DNA of 64,000 bases from Jiangella mangrovi (GCF_014204975.1 NZ_JACHMM010000001.1:3224001-3288000), one strand, 5' to 3'. Numbered from the stretch's first letter, positions 1 to 9,240 are shown. Notes: generated by a model not told the origin, from the letters alone. Numbers and translations are program-made.

Positions 1-73
1 CCGCCGCCACCGCCCCGGCCAAGCCGAGCAGGGGCCAGCGGGAGCCGAGAAGCGCGCGAATCGCCCGGTGCAT
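1..73 (-). CDS. Start of a membrane or exported protein (truncated by window edge)
   Basis: An ATG on the reverse strand at 73 opens a frame that runs out of the window to the left. The 24 visible residues begin MHRAIRALLGSRWPLLGLAG and continue as an alanine-rich hydrophobic stretch after a short basic N-terminus, which looks like a signal anchor or first membrane helix. A GGAG ribosome-binding site lies six bases upstream of the ATG. It follows the GT4 gene ending at 128 by 54 bases on the same strand, so the two are probably co-transcribed. The family cannot be told from this fragment. Confidence 0.6.
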   Translation of the reverse strand, partial: MHRAIRALLGSRWPLLGLAGAVAA

Positions 74-127
74 CGAATCTCCGTGGTAGGTGGTGTCCGG
101 AAGGTGAAACTGTACCGACGCGGCGGC

Positions 128-1213
128 TCAGCGCGAGGTCGCGTGGGCCAGCTTCTCCAGCGAGTGGACGAACAGGTCGGCGTCGGCGTCCCAGCTGTAG
201 TGCGCGATGACGGCCGCGCGCCCGGCCTCGGTCATGCGCCGTCGTTCCGCGGGGTTGGCTTGGAGCTCGCGCACGGCCGCCTCGGCGGCGTCGACGTCGC
301 CGAACGGGACGACGGTGCCGCAGCGGTGCCGCATGATCAGCTCCGCCGACGCCGGGTTGGGCGTGCTGACGACCGGCAGCCCGTGCGCCATGTACTCGAC
401 GATCTTGGTGGGACGGGAGTGCGCGTAGTTCGGTTGCTCGTGCAGCAGGCTGAGCCCCGCGAGCGCGCCCGGCAGCATCGTCAGGGCCTCGTCGTTGGGG
501 ACGAACCCGTGCCAGACGACGGCGCCGTCGGCCTGGGCGGCCTCGATGACGGCGGCGCAGTCGGCGTCGGCCGGCCCGACCAGGTGCACCTGGATCTCCG
601 GCGCCAGCCGCCGGCCCAGCTCGACGAGGTCGAGGGCGCCGCGGGCCGCCGTCAGCCGGCCGAGGTAGACGACGCGGTCGTCGACGGGCACGCTGACGTC
701 GTCGGGGATGGCGACGCTGTTACGGACGACGGTGTGCTCCTTGCGGAAGCGGCCGGCGTAGGACTCCTCGGCGAGCAGCAGCGGCATGCGCCGCTCCGCG
801 CTGCGCTCGATGGCCCGGATCAGCGCCGCCCCCGCGGGCCGGGTGAACCGCGGCAGCCACGGCTTCATGCGTAGCGCGGCGGCTGTGTCCTCGTGCACGT
901 CCCACACCAGACCCGGCACGTCGAGGCCGACGGTGGCCAGCACCAGCTCGGGGTCGTGCATGAGGACGATGTCGTAGTCGCGGCCGTGCCGCTTCAGCAG
1001 GCGGCGGGCCGTGCGGACCGCGAGGAACCGGTGCCGGCCCTGCGAGCGCGGAATGTCGACGACGGCCAGGTCCGGCGGGATGGCGCGGCCGTAGTCGGTG
1101 AACGGCGCCGCCAGTGTCACCTCGTGCCCCGCGTCGCGGAGGGCGACGATCTGGCGATGCCTGATGCGTGCGTCTTCCGGGTCGTGGACGACGGTGAGGA
1201 CGAGAACGCGCAT
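128..1213 (-). CDS. Glycosyltransferase family 4
   Basis: A 361-residue GT-B fold glycosyltransferase that would transfer a sugar from a nucleotide-sugar donor in the cytoplasm. The N-terminus MRVLVLTVVHDPEDARIRHR is a typical Rossmann opening with a GT4 'D-x-R' segment. The C-terminal half has the donor-site pattern LTAARGALDLVELGRRL and EYMAHGLPVVSTP. I chose the ATG at 1213 because the protein fold begins there; a GTG at 1288 would add 25 residues of non-family sequence. Neither start has a strong ribosome-binding site. It is first in a leftward unit with the truncated membrane gene at the window edge. The acceptor is unknown; a surface polysaccharide is the likely target given the neighbours. 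Confidence 0.85.
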   Translation of the reverse strand: MRVLVLTVVHDPEDARIRHRQIVALRDAGHEVTLAAPFTDYGRAIPPDLAVVDIPRSQGRHRFLAVRTARRLLKRHGRDYDIVLMHDPELVLATVGLDVPGLVWDVHEDTAAALRMKPWLPRFTRPAGAALIRAIERSAERRMPLLLAEESYAGRFRKEHTVVRNSVAIPDDVSVPVDDRVVYLGRLTAARGALDLVELGRRLAPEIQVHLVGPADADCAAVIEAAQADGAVVWHGFVPNDEALTMLPGALAGLSLLHEQPNYAHSRPTKIVEYMAHGLPVVSTPNPASAELIMRHRCGTVVPFGDVDAAEAAVRELQANPAERRRMTEAGRAAVIAHYSWDADADLFVHSLEKLAHATSR

Positions 1214-1559
1214 GCCGCTAGCCGGCCCGCCCGCTGACTTCGAGTCGTTCGCCCACCTTGGTCCCCGAATTCCCATCCACGCCGTCACATGAAGATGACG
1301 CCGCTACCTACTGGTGCGGTTGCACCGCGTCACCGTCGGACCTCGGGCACCCTCCGAGGCCGTCGGCCGCCCCAGGCGGCGCTTCCCGTGGATCCTACAG
1401 CAGCACAAAGTGAGCTTCATGAGACGTTGATCTCCAATGGATGATCGCCACAGCTGCCGGGCTGAATTGTCGATATTCAGCCGCCGGAGCTGCCGGCATC
1501 CGGCAGCGAGTTCGTGCCGCATGGTGTCCCGGCCCCCCGTCGCGGGACACCATGCGGGT
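1214..1559. other. Intergenic region, 346 bp, no gene
   Basis: No convincing coding frame. It holds a hairpin at 1460-1482 (GGCTGAAT paired with ATTCAGCC), the strong hairpin at 1517-1557 listed separately, and a TANNNT hexamer TAGGAT on the reverse strand at 1392-1397. The hexamer could be the -10 box for the leftward GT4 gene with a leader of about 170 bases. No good -35 box accompanies it, so the promoter is only a suggestion. Confidence 0.5.
1517..1557 (-). terminator. Hairpin downstream of the GT1 gene
   Basis: A perfect 15-bp inverted repeat (1517-1531 with 1543-1557; arm CCGCATGGTGTCCCG) with an 11-base loop lies two bases past the stop codon of the leftward GT1 gene. There is no T-run, which is usual for actinobacterial terminators. 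Its position and stability favour a terminator or mRNA-end stabiliser. Confidence 0.6.
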
Positions 1560-2882
1560 TCAGGGGGTGACCGCGAGTCCGGTCGGGTCGCCGCCGGAGC
1601 CGCTCGTGCCGGTCGGGTCGCCGTCCACCAGATCGGCGATGATGCGCTCGAGCGCCGCGACTCCGGGTGCCGCCGCGATCTGCTCGCCGACGACGGCGCT
1701 GGCGGCCCGGTAACGGGGGTCGGCCAGGACGGTGCGGACGGCGTCGACGATCCGCTTCGAGTCCGGCTGGTTCGTCCGCAGGTCCACTCCGGCGCCGGAC
1801 CACGCCACCCGCGCCGTCACCTCGATCTTGTCCTCCGTCTTGCCCGCGACCACGAGCGGGACGCCGTAGGCCATGGCGTAGTGGACGCCGCCGTAGCCTC
1901 CGTTCGTCACCATGACATCGGTGCGCGGGAGCAGCTCGTCGTACGGCAGGTAGCTCGCGGCGCGGGCGTTGGCGGGCAGCGGCGGGAGGGTCTGCGGATC
2001 GCGGCCGCCGGCGCTGACGACGACGAACACGTCCTCGTGCTGCAGCCCGGCGAGGGCCGGCCCGACGAGCTCGTTGAAGTCCTGGTTGGCGAGGGTCCCC
2101 TGGGTGACGTGCACGACCGGCCGGCCGCCGTCGAGCTCGTCCCACCAGCCGGGCTTCGGCTGCTCGCCTGCGATGGGTCGTGAGACCGGCCCGACGAAGT
2201 GCAGGTTCTTCGGCGCGGGGTCGCGGGGATACTCGAAGGCCGGGACGCTGAACTGCACGATCGCGTCGGCCGGGACCGGCCAGTTCATGACGAACTCGCG
2301 ACTCGCGCTACGCCGCGTCCAGTCCTTCTGGACCGGCGCGAAGACGACCTTCTCGGCGAGGGCGTGGAGGGCGGCGTTGCGGATTCTGCCGGTGAGGCCG
2401 TTGCGGGGTGGGAGACCGAGGCCGTACGGCGCGGTGTTCCGGCTCTTCTGCGGCAGCGGGACGATGCCGAGGTAGACGAGCGGCGGCCTGGTGGCTCGTG
2501 GGCGGGTGGCGAACGCGCCGGCGGCGAGGAACAGGCTCTCGGCGAGGACGGCGTCGGTGTGTTGGGTGCTCAAGGCGGCGTCGACGGCGTCGAGCTGGGC
2601 TGCGAGCGGGGCCAGGAACACCTTCGTCATGTCGAACCGCATCGCCTTCGGCCCGGACAGCGCGGCCCGGCCGGGGAACGCCCCGTTCATGTCCCGGTCG
2701 TCGTAGTCGGCTTCCGCCGGGAGGGCGAGGTGCTGAGCTCCCGCGTCCTCGACGGCGGCCCGCCAGCGCTCGCCGGTCAGGAACCGCACCCGGTGTCCCT
2801 GTTCGACGAGATGCCTGGTCACAGCCAGCAGCGGGACGACATGCCCGTGGATCGGGGTGGAGCAGATGAGCACGGACAGCAT
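1560..2882 (-). CDS. GT1 family glycosyltransferase (MGT/UGT type)
   Basis: A 440-residue UGT/MGT-type glycosyltransferase, the group that glycosylates macrolides, other natural products or lipids using a UDP- or dTDP-sugar. The N-terminus MLSVLICSTPIHGHVVPLLA carries the catalytic His of the G-H-V-x-P motif. The donor-binding end has VTQGTLAN, then YLPYDELLPRTDVMVTNGGYGGVH, and GVPLVVAGKTEDK. Length is usual for the family. A GGGGGGA element precedes the ATG by nine bases. It is divergent from a TetR regulator with a shared palindrome between them, an arrangement typical of inducible detoxification or tailoring enzymes. Drug inactivation is therefore a reasonable inference, but the substrate is not shown by the sequence. 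Confidence 0.85.
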   Translation of the reverse strand: MLSVLICSTPIHGHVVPLLAVTRHLVEQGHRVRFLTGERWRAAVEDAGAQHLALPAEADYDDRDMNGAFPGRAALSGPKAMRFDMTKVFLAPLAAQLDAVDAALSTQHTDAVLAESLFLAAGAFATRPRATRPPLVYLGIVPLPQKSRNTAPYGLGLPPRNGLTGRIRNAALHALAEKVVFAPVQKDWTRRSASREFVMNWPVPADAIVQFSVPAFEYPRDPAPKNLHFVGPVSRPIAGEQPKPGWWDELDGGRPVVHVTQGTLANQDFNELVGPALAGLQHEDVFVVVSAGGRDPQTLPPLPANARAASYLPYDELLPRTDVMVTNGGYGGVHYAMAYGVPLVVAGKTEDKIEVTARVAWSGAGVDLRTNQPDSKRIVDAVRTVLADPRYRAASAVVGEQIAAAPGVAALERIIADLVDGDPTGTSGSGGDPTGLAVTP

Positions 2883-2922
2883 GCGGCGACGTCCCCCCGG
2901 CGTATGTTTGGATTCGTTGGAG

Positions 2923-2951
2923 AGTATTGACTACCTCAGGAGGCAAGTCAA
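2923..2951 (-). promoter_or_regulatory. Promoter of the GT1 gene
   Basis: On the reverse strand TTGACT (2951-2946) is followed after exactly 17 bases by AATACT (2928-2923), a good sigma-70-like pair. The start codon lies 40 bases further on. The -35 hexamer is one arm of the TetR operator-like palindrome. Confidence 0.55.
2927..2951. promoter_or_regulatory. TetR operator-like palindrome
   Basis: A 25-bp interrupted palindrome centred on 2939, with perfect six-base outer arms TTGACT and AGTCAA. It lies between the divergent GT1 and tetR genes. It covers the -35 box of the GT1 promoter and the AGGAGG ribosome-binding site of tetR, two bases before the tetR TTG. A repressor bound here could block the GT1 promoter and its own gene. 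Confidence 0.55.
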
Positions 2952-2952
2952 A

Positions 2953-3606
2953 TTGGCAGGTTCGGCGGAAGGCAGGCGGGCCTACCACTCGGAGCTGCGC
3001 GCGAGGCAGGCTGCGGCGACCCGCCGGGCCGTGCTGGCGGCCGCGGGGACCTGCTTCAGCTCGCAGGGCTACGCGGGCACGTCACTGACCGACATCGCCC
3101 GCGAGGCCGGCGTCTCCGTCGAGACCGTCAAGGCGGTCGGCCCGAAGCGCGATCTCTTGTTGTCCGCGTTCCACCAGGCCTTCACCGGGTCGGACAGTCG
3201 CGACCTGATCGCCGAGAAGGACGTCGGGCTCGAGCTGCTCTCCATCTCGGACGGTGACGAGTTCCTCGCCGCCCTGGTCGACTTCCTCGCGGCCGCGAAT
3301 GCCGCCTCGAGCCGGCTGTGGCGGGCGTTCACGAGCGCCGCGAACTCCGACCCCGCGCTGGGGGAGGCGCTGCGCGAACACATGGAGCGGCGGCGGGCGG
3401 ACTGCGGGCATGCCATCGACGCGCTGGCCGCACGGGGGATGGTGAAGAGCTCGGCGCAACGAGAGGTGCTGGTCGAGACCTACACCTACCTCGTGGCGCC
3501 CGAGACCCACGAACACTTCGTCCTCGACGCCGGCTGGACCCAACAGGACTACCGCGACTGGCTCGAACGTACCTTGCGAGCCGTGGTGCTCGGGAGCGGG
3601 TTCTGA
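2953..3606 (+). CDS. TetR family transcriptional regulator
   Basis: A 217-residue TetR-type regulator. The N-terminal helix-turn-helix segment reads RRAVLAAAGTCFSSQGYAG followed by TSLTDIAREAGVSVETVKA, and the rest is an all-helical ligand domain. The start is the TTG at 2953: a perfect AGGAGG (2938-2943) sits nine bases upstream and the length then fits the family. The longer reading from 2857 would overlap the divergent GT1 gene and add non-family residues. It presumably controls the GT1 gene and itself through the palindrome between them. The YxxK-like position after the HTH reads AVGPKRDLL, slightly unusual for TetR proteins. Confidence 0.85.
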   Translation: MAGSAEGRRAYHSELRARQAAATRRAVLAAAGTCFSSQGYAGTSLTDIAREAGVSVETVKAVGPKRDLLLSAFHQAFTGSDSRDLIAEKDVGLELLSISDGDEFLAALVDFLAAANAASSRLWRAFTSAANSDPALGEALREHMERRRADCGHAIDALAARGMVKSSAQREVLVETYTYLVAPETHEHFVLDAGWTQQDYRDWLERTLRAVVLGSGF

Positions 3607-3757
3607 GCGCCAACCGGCCGCAACGATGGATGTCGATCAGATCGATGTCCAGGTCTCGTCCTGACGACTGCGCTCGTCGTCGATGTTCGGTCTGCCCGAC
3701 CTGGGGCTTAAGGTTCGGGGGGTGAGGTTCGGCGAGCGTAGTCTCCTGGAGGTTCCG

Positions 3758-4939
3758 ATGAGGCTGACGAAGCAGCGTGCGGCCATGATCGTCGCGGGCA
3801 TCGCTGTGGTCGTCGTCGGTGTGTCGGCAGCGCTGGGCTGGTGGCAGGTGGCCCTGACGATCGTCGCGGCCGTCCAGGTGGCGGGTGTCGTCCTGCTGGT
3901 GGACATCCGGGGCCGCATGGCACGTTCCAACGAGGTCCGCAAGGTCGCCGTGTCGGTGGACAGGACGCACCGGCAGCTCGGCAACCTGGGCACGCGCATG
4001 GTGGCCGCCGCCGAGAAGGGCCGCGTCGAGACCGCGGACGGGCTGGCCTCCATCGGGCATGCGCTGGACGAGAGGCGCGTCGCCGAGGCGAGCCTGCAGA
4101 AGGAGCTCTCCGACGTCGCCGCCGGCGTCGACGCACATCGCGCTCGTGTCGACGCGCAGCTGGGCGACTGGCATGGCGAGCTCGCCGCGGTTCGGTCCGG
4201 TCTCGCCGAGACCGGGCAGCGGGTCAGCGCCGCACTGGACGGGGCCGAGCGCGACCGCCGGGCGCTGGACAAGCGGCAGGCAGCCGAGCTCGCCCGGCAC
4301 ATCCGGCAGACCGAGGCGCTCATCCAGCTCTACGAACGTGTGCAGCCACGAGCCGCCATGCCGTCGTCCGGTGGCTGGGCGCTGGACCCCACCGGCGTGC
4401 TCACACTCCTGGAGGTCGTCCGGCAGCGCCGCCCCGAGCTGGTGGTCGAACTCGGCTCCGGCACGTCGACACTCTGGCTCGGATACGTGTTGCAGCAGCT
4501 GGGCTCCGGCAGGGTCGTCGCCATGGACCACGAGGAACGCTTCGCGGAGCTGACTCGCGCCCATGTGGCCGCACACGGCCTCGGCGACGTCGTCGAGGTG
4601 CGGGTCGCGGGGCTCACCGATCCGGGCCTGCCCGAGCACGAGACATTCTGGTACGACCACGCCGCCATGGCCGATCTCCGCGACATCGACCTGCTCGTCG
4701 TCGACGGCCCGCCGAAGGCGACGGGCCCGATGGCGCGCTACCCTGCCGTGCCGAAGCTGGCCGACCAGCTGCGCGACAACGCAGTGGTCGCCCTCGACGA
4801 CGCCACGCGGCCGGACGAGCGCGAGGTCTGGCACCGCTGGTGCAAGGAGGTCGACGGGTTGGACGAGTGGGCGGTGCCGCCGGGCGACGCCCTCAAGGTT
4901 CTCGTCCTGAACCGGTCAGCCGCCGGCGAGTCCGCTTAG
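3758..4939 (+). CDS. Membrane-anchored class I SAM methyltransferase-like protein
   Basis: A 393-residue protein with two N-terminal hydrophobic segments (about residues 9-27 and 31-47), a helical, probably coiled-coil stretch (about 60-180), and a C-terminal Rossmann domain. The domain has a SAM-site motif VVELGSGTSTLWLGYVL and an acidic VVAMDHEE after the second strand, then LLVVDGPPKATGP and NAVVALDDATR, as in Methyltransf_24-type proteins. The start is the ATG at 3758 with CTGGAGG five bases upstream. Its 3' end overlaps the convergent glycosyltransferase gene by 24 bases. In this setting it may methylate a glycan or its lipid carrier; the substrate is not visible. Confidence 0.75.
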   Translation: MRLTKQRAAMIVAGIAVVVVGVSAALGWWQVALTIVAAVQVAGVVLLVDIRGRMARSNEVRKVAVSVDRTHRQLGNLGTRMVAAAEKGRVETADGLASIGHALDERRVAEASLQKELSDVAAGVDAHRARVDAQLGDWHGELAAVRSGLAETGQRVSAALDGAERDRRALDKRQAAELARHIRQTEALIQLYERVQPRAAMPSSGGWALDPTGVLTLLEVVRQRRPELVVELGSGTSTLWLGYVLQQLGSGRVVAMDHEERFAELTRAHVAAHGLGDVVEVRVAGLTDPGLPEHETFWYDHAAMADLRDIDLLVVDGPPKATGPMARYPAVPKLADQLRDNAVVALDDATRPDEREVWHRWCKEVDGLDEWAVPPGDALKVLVLNRSAAGESA

Positions 4940-7375
4940 GGCCGTCAGAAAGGCGCTCGCACCGTGGTGCTCGTCGGCCCACCTGCGGGCGCGGTGCTGC
5001 TGCTGGGCGAAGGCGTCCGGCGAGCCGTGCAGCCTGGTGACGACGTCGCGAACCTCTGCGGGGGCGCAGTACACCGCACCGTCGCCGTAGACCGGCTTCA
5101 GCTGCGGCGACAGCACGACCACACAGCCGCTGGCCACAGCCTCGAGGACGGCGGCTCCGGGCACGGCAGCACCGTCACGGTCGAAGTAGACGAAGAAGTC
5201 GAGCTGGGCCAGGAAGGTGCGGACGTCCATCTGGTCGTCGTCGTAGGTCAGCCAGTTGGGCGGCAGAGCGGCGCCGCCCAGGGCGCGAGCCGGTGTCCGG
5301 TGACCACCGAGCAAGCGGACGTCGATGTCGTCGTGGTCGGGATAGGCGGCCAGGAGGTCCGCTGAGGTCGCCGGCCAGTGGCTGGCATGGTCCGGGACGT
5401 GACGGCCGATGACGGGCCGGCCCGGGCCCGGACGCAGGATGTGCACTGTCAAGCCGAACGGGGCGAAGGCGTTGACGAGGGTGTGGGCGGAGACCTCGCC
5501 GAACCCGCCCGCCTCGAGGCGGGCACGGGCGCGGGCAGTCCGTGGCACCCAGACGGGCTCCGTGCCGAACAGCCGCTTCGCGTTCGCCGCGACGTCGGCG
5601 GCCCGATAGCTGCGTCCCTCGTCCTGCCCGGACGCCTCATCGACCACGACGGCCACCCGCTCGGCCGTCAGCCCCGATCCGCCGGTATCGGGGACGAACT
5701 GCAGCGCCGCCGGATCGTGAACCAGCACCAGGCCGGCCCGGGCGCGCTGAGTGAGGTGCGAAACGGCCAGTTCGCCGGTGGTGAAGAGCTCCAGGATCCG
5801 CGAGTCCATGGCCTCGTGAGCGCCGGGCCGCGGTGCTGGATCGAAGGTCTCGCCATGAGCGACCGCCACGCTCAGACCGGCACCGATGGCCATGCGAAGA
5901 TCCGCGATGACGCCGTCCGGATTGCGCTTCTTCTGCCGCCAGTCGTTGACGACGACGACGTCGTACCGCGGCTCGGACGGTGCGGAAGGCAGTGCCGACC
6001 AGGACGGGTCCGGAAGCGGCAACACCCGTGCGCCGGGATTGCCGTCGTAGCGGGCCGGCACCGACCCGGCGCGGATCAGGCGATTGCGATACCGGAAGGC
6101 GTCGCGGTACAGGATTCGGGTCCAGTGCAGCCATCCGGGCGAGATGTGCCCGCGCGACAGCGAGTCGGTCCGCAGCTGGGTGACGGCGAGCGGCAGCGAC
6201 TCGGGCAGGTCGAGCAACGAGCCCGGGGCTGCCGCGGCCAGTCGTTGGGGGAACTCGACGTCGGCCGACTTGCGCACGGCGTCGAAGTACCCGGCCAGCT
6301 CGAGTGCCTCACGTCGGCGGAACAGCAGTGACGACGCGTTGAGACGTCCGGGCGGGTAGCCGGGGTAGGTGAAGCTGAGATCGGGGAACGCCCGCAGGGC
6401 GCGGCTCCGGGTGGCCAGGAGACGCGGGTCGGCGAGCAACGGCTCGAGCTGCCGCTCCAGTCGGCGCGGATGGGACCAGTCGTCGAAGTCCTGGAACGTG
6501 ACGAAGTCGCCGCGGGCATGGTCCAGGGCCAGGTTGCGCACCAGGTAGGTGCCGCCGTTGACCGGCGCGCGGAGTACCCGGACGCGGTCGTCCAGGGCGG
6601 CGACCTCGTCGAGGAGTTCGGTGTAGTCCGGCGGCGATGCGTCGTCGACGACGAGCAGTTCGAGGTCGCGCCAGCTCTGGTTCAGGATCGACGCGGCCGC
6701 CGCGAAGATGCCCCGGTCCGGGCGGTAGGCGGACATGACCACGGTGACCGTGCCCGCGTCTTCGACAGTGGTCGCCGGCGTCGCGGTCAGCCGTTCGAAC
6801 GGAACCGCGGCGTCGCCGGTGACGCCGACCGGATCGAGGCCGGCGTCCGTGAAGGGGATCGTGAGCCGAGCCGCCCACTCGTCCGCCGACCGGCCGGCGC
6901 CGGTGAACGGGTTGACGGCGTCGGTCTGCAGCGCCCACAGCACCGGATCCGTCAGCTCGAGCTCCCCGAGCAGGTCGGCCAGGCGGTCCGGCGCGTGTCG
7001 CAGGAGCAGCTGAGCGTAGAGATCGGCGGACGCAGAATCGAAGACCGCCGTACCTTGCCGGTCGCGGACCAGGCCGAAGGCCGACACCGCGACGTCCGGG
7101 TCGGCCATGCCACGACCCAGCGCGGCGATCCTGGCGATGGCCAGCAGCCAGGCCGGGTCGAGGCTGGCGGGGGCGGTGCCCGCGCGGAGCTGGTCGTACA
7201 GCTCCGCGCGTCCCGATCGGGCACCGGCCAGCCGCGCGACGATCTCGGCCGCCTGCGGGCTGTCGATGCGGGTGACGGCGGTGGCCAGCGTGGTGGGCGT
7301 CGTACTGCCCCGGAGCCGGTCGCCGAGCTGGTCGAGGAAGGCGGTGTCGGTGGTCATGCCCGTGCGCGGCGTCAC
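4916..7375 (-). CDS. Fused glycosyltransferase: helical domain + GT2 + GT4-like module
   Basis: An 819-residue three-part enzyme. Residues 1-200 are helical and unassigned. Residues about 205-420 are a GT2 domain: VTVVMSAYRPDRGIFAAAA, LELLVVDDASPPD and a FQDFDDWSHPRR metal-binding segment. Residues about 465-815 are a GT4-like module with a donor-site-like end, FFVYFDRDG then VLEAVASGCVVVLSP. That last module is clearly related to the N-terminal half of the fused protein at 17995-20193. The GTG at 7375 overlaps the upstream stop as GTGA and has GGAG four bases before it; an ATG at 7357 is the alternative. It is translationally coupled to the GT4 gene upstream, so they likely build one glycan. 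Confidence 0.8.
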   Translation of the reverse strand: MTPRTGMTTDTAFLDQLGDRLRGSTTPTTLATAVTRIDSPQAAEIVARLAGARSGRAELYDQLRAGTAPASLDPAWLLAIARIAALGRGMADPDVAVSAFGLVRDRQGTAVFDSASADLYAQLLLRHAPDRLADLLGELELTDPVLWALQTDAVNPFTGAGRSADEWAARLTIPFTDAGLDPVGVTGDAAVPFERLTATPATTVEDAGTVTVVMSAYRPDRGIFAAAASILNQSWRDLELLVVDDASPPDYTELLDEVAALDDRVRVLRAPVNGGTYLVRNLALDHARGDFVTFQDFDDWSHPRRLERQLEPLLADPRLLATRSRALRAFPDLSFTYPGYPPGRLNASSLLFRRREALELAGYFDAVRKSADVEFPQRLAAAAPGSLLDLPESLPLAVTQLRTDSLSRGHISPGWLHWTRILYRDAFRYRNRLIRAGSVPARYDGNPGARVLPLPDPSWSALPSAPSEPRYDVVVVNDWRQKKRNPDGVIADLRMAIGAGLSVAVAHGETFDPAPRPGAHEAMDSRILELFTTGELAVSHLTQRARAGLVLVHDPAALQFVPDTGGSGLTAERVAVVVDEASGQDEGRSYRAADVAANAKRLFGTEPVWVPRTARARARLEAGGFGEVSAHTLVNAFAPFGLTVHILRPGPGRPVIGRHVPDHASHWPATSADLLAAYPDHDDIDVRLLGGHRTPARALGGAALPPNWLTYDDDQMDVRTFLAQLDFFVYFDRDGAAVPGAAVLEAVASGCVVVLSPQLKPVYGDGAVYCAPAEVRDVVTRLHGSPDAFAQQQHRARRWADEHHGASAFLTALSGLAGG

Positions 7376-9165
7376 CCTTCTCCGCCGCCGGTGACGGCGG
7401 CGTAGATGGCGGCGTACCGTGCGGCGTTGCTCGACCACTGCCGCTCAGCGACCACCCAGTCGCGCGCTCGCTTGGCCATCTCGTTCCGGGCGTCCTCGTC
7501 GTGCCGCAGCTCGGTGAGGACCTCGGTGAGCGCATCAGCGTCCCCGGGCGGGAACGACCGCCCTCGCTCGCCGTCGCCGACGATCTCCAGCAGCGGAGCG
7601 AGCTCGGACGCGACCACGGGAATGCCGGCGGCCATGGCTTCGAACGGCTTGAGCGGAGTGACCAGACGGGCCGCTCGCTCCGCGATCCGCGGGACCACGA
7701 AGACGTCGAGCAGCCGGTAGTAGTCGAGCACGCGATCGTGCGGGACCCGGCCGGCGAACAGGACCGAGTCGCCGGCTCCTTCGGCTGCGGCCAGCTGCTC
7801 CAGCTCGGCGCGACGGTTGCCGTCGCCGACGATCAGCGCGACCGCGGGAACCCCGTTCGCCCGCAACCGGGCCGCCGCACGGATCAGCGTCTCGTGACCC
7901 TCGCGCCGGTGGTCGAGGTTGCTGACGTAGCCGAAGACGAACCGGTCCTGCAGACCGAGCTCGGCGACGAGGTCCGCGTCCCGCTGCCCGGGGTGGAACG
8001 CCGACACGTCGACGCCGTTGGGCACCACGTGGACCTTGGCGCCGTCGATGCCCCGGGACATGATCTCGGCGCGCATGGACTCGCTGAGGGTCACGACGGC
8101 GTCGGCCGCACGCATGCAGCGGATCTCGGTGGCGATGCGACGCTCGTACAGCTCGCCGCGCTCGTTCCACGCCGCCTCACGGCTCCAGAGCGACTCGAAG
8201 AAGCCGCGCACCTCGTAGACCAGCGGCAGGTCGAACTCACGGGCCAGGGCCAGGCCGACCAGCGCCGGCTCGTACCCGCGGTGCCCCGAGTGCACGTGGA
8301 TGATCGACGGCGACACCTCGGCCACGCGGGCGGCCGCCGCCTCGGCGTAGGCGTCGAGGTACAGATCGGGCGGCCCCTTGAGCAGGCGCTTCGTCGCGTT
8401 GCCGAGGTGGTGGTGCGGGCTGCCCGCGATGACCTCGACGTCGGGGACTGTGGTGTCGCTGTCACCAGGGAAGCCCAACGCGGTGATGACGACGGGGTCG
8501 AGCCCCGCGGCCCGCTGGCTGTCGACGATGTACTGGCTGCGCATCGTGTAGCCGCTCTGGCGATAGGGCATCGCGGCCTTCAACAGGTGCACCACCCGGC
8601 CGCGGACCGGGTCGGCCGGGGCAGAGGAGGTGGGAACCGCGGGCAACCAGTCCGGCTCGGTCTCGCGGATGCGGCCGACGACGTTGCGCAGCTGGGACTG
8701 CCTGGAGGGCGAGTCGTCCACACGCACCAGCGCCTCGGTGGCCTGGAGCTGCAGGCTCAGCGCTCCGGGCCGGGCGAACGCGTGCCGGGCGACGTCGAGG
8801 AACTCGGCGTCGCCGGACTTCAGAGGCAGTAGGGCCGCGGCGAAGGCCATGGCCTGGTCGTGGGCGCCCTGGTCGCTCAGGGTCCGCAAGGTGTCGAGGT
8901 CGGCGCCCGCGAGTTTGCCGGTGCCGGTCGCTCGGAAGCCACGCCAAAACGCGCGCGGATACGTGTGCAGCCTCCACCCGTTGCGGCGCGCCCGGGCCAC
9001 CCCGCGGGAGATCCGCTGCGGGAGCGGCCGGGACCGTTCGACGGTGGCCGTCAGGCGAGCGACCTGACTGTGGAGCGCGCGGATCTGCGCGAGAGAGCCG
9101 TCGGCGACCTGCAGTCTCGCCGCGGCGTGCGTCGGCGACTCGCCATTGTTCCCGTCCGGGGCCAT
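7372..9165 (-). CDS. Glycosyltransferase family 4 with N-terminal extension
   Basis: A 597-residue protein. Residues 1-180 form an extension with a short coiled coil near residues 25-45 and helical repeats. From about residue 195 it is a GT4 enzyme: LLKAAMPYRQSGYTMRSQYI, VHVVPNGVDVSAFHPG, FVFGYVSNLDHRREGHETLI and the E-x7-E-like stretch PLKPFEAMAAGIPVVASELAP. The ATG at 9165 has no ribosome-binding site, but TATCCT (reverse strand 9179-9174) lies eight bases upstream, so the transcript may have almost no leader. It is the first gene of a two-gene unit with the fused GT downstream and is divergent from the epimerase gene. Confidence 0.85.
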   Translation of the reverse strand: MAPDGNNGESPTHAAARLQVADGSLAQIRALHSQVARLTATVERSRPLPQRISRGVARARRNGWRLHTYPRAFWRGFRATGTGKLAGADLDTLRTLSDQGAHDQAMAFAAALLPLKSGDAEFLDVARHAFARPGALSLQLQATEALVRVDDSPSRQSQLRNVVGRIRETEPDWLPAVPTSSAPADPVRGRVVHLLKAAMPYRQSGYTMRSQYIVDSQRAAGLDPVVITALGFPGDSDTTVPDVEVIAGSPHHHLGNATKRLLKGPPDLYLDAYAEAAAARVAEVSPSIIHVHSGHRGYEPALVGLALAREFDLPLVYEVRGFFESLWSREAAWNERGELYERRIATEIRCMRAADAVVTLSESMRAEIMSRGIDGAKVHVVPNGVDVSAFHPGQRDADLVAELGLQDRFVFGYVSNLDHRREGHETLIRAAARLRANGVPAVALIVGDGNRRAELEQLAAAEGAGDSVLFAGRVPHDRVLDYYRLLDVFVVPRIAERAARLVTPLKPFEAMAAGIPVVASELAPLLEIVGDGERGRSFPPGDADALTEVLTELRHDEDARNEMAKRARDWVVAERQWSSNAARYAAIYAAVTGGGEG

Positions 9166-9240
9166 GGTTGGGGAGGATACCCTGTGCGCGGACCTCGCAA
9201 GCGCGCTGTGTTATTCGGTCACAAGACATGGAAGGCCCCA

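Noticed and set aside
3632-3644. Short palindrome TCGATCAGATCGA after tetR
   Set aside because: Thirteen bases of palindrome with no promoter or gene start nearby; this can occur by chance.
3329-4834. Reverse-strand frame of about 500 codons over tetR and the methyltransferase
   Set aside because: Composition is that of a shadow frame; both plus-strand genes have family motifs and good starts.
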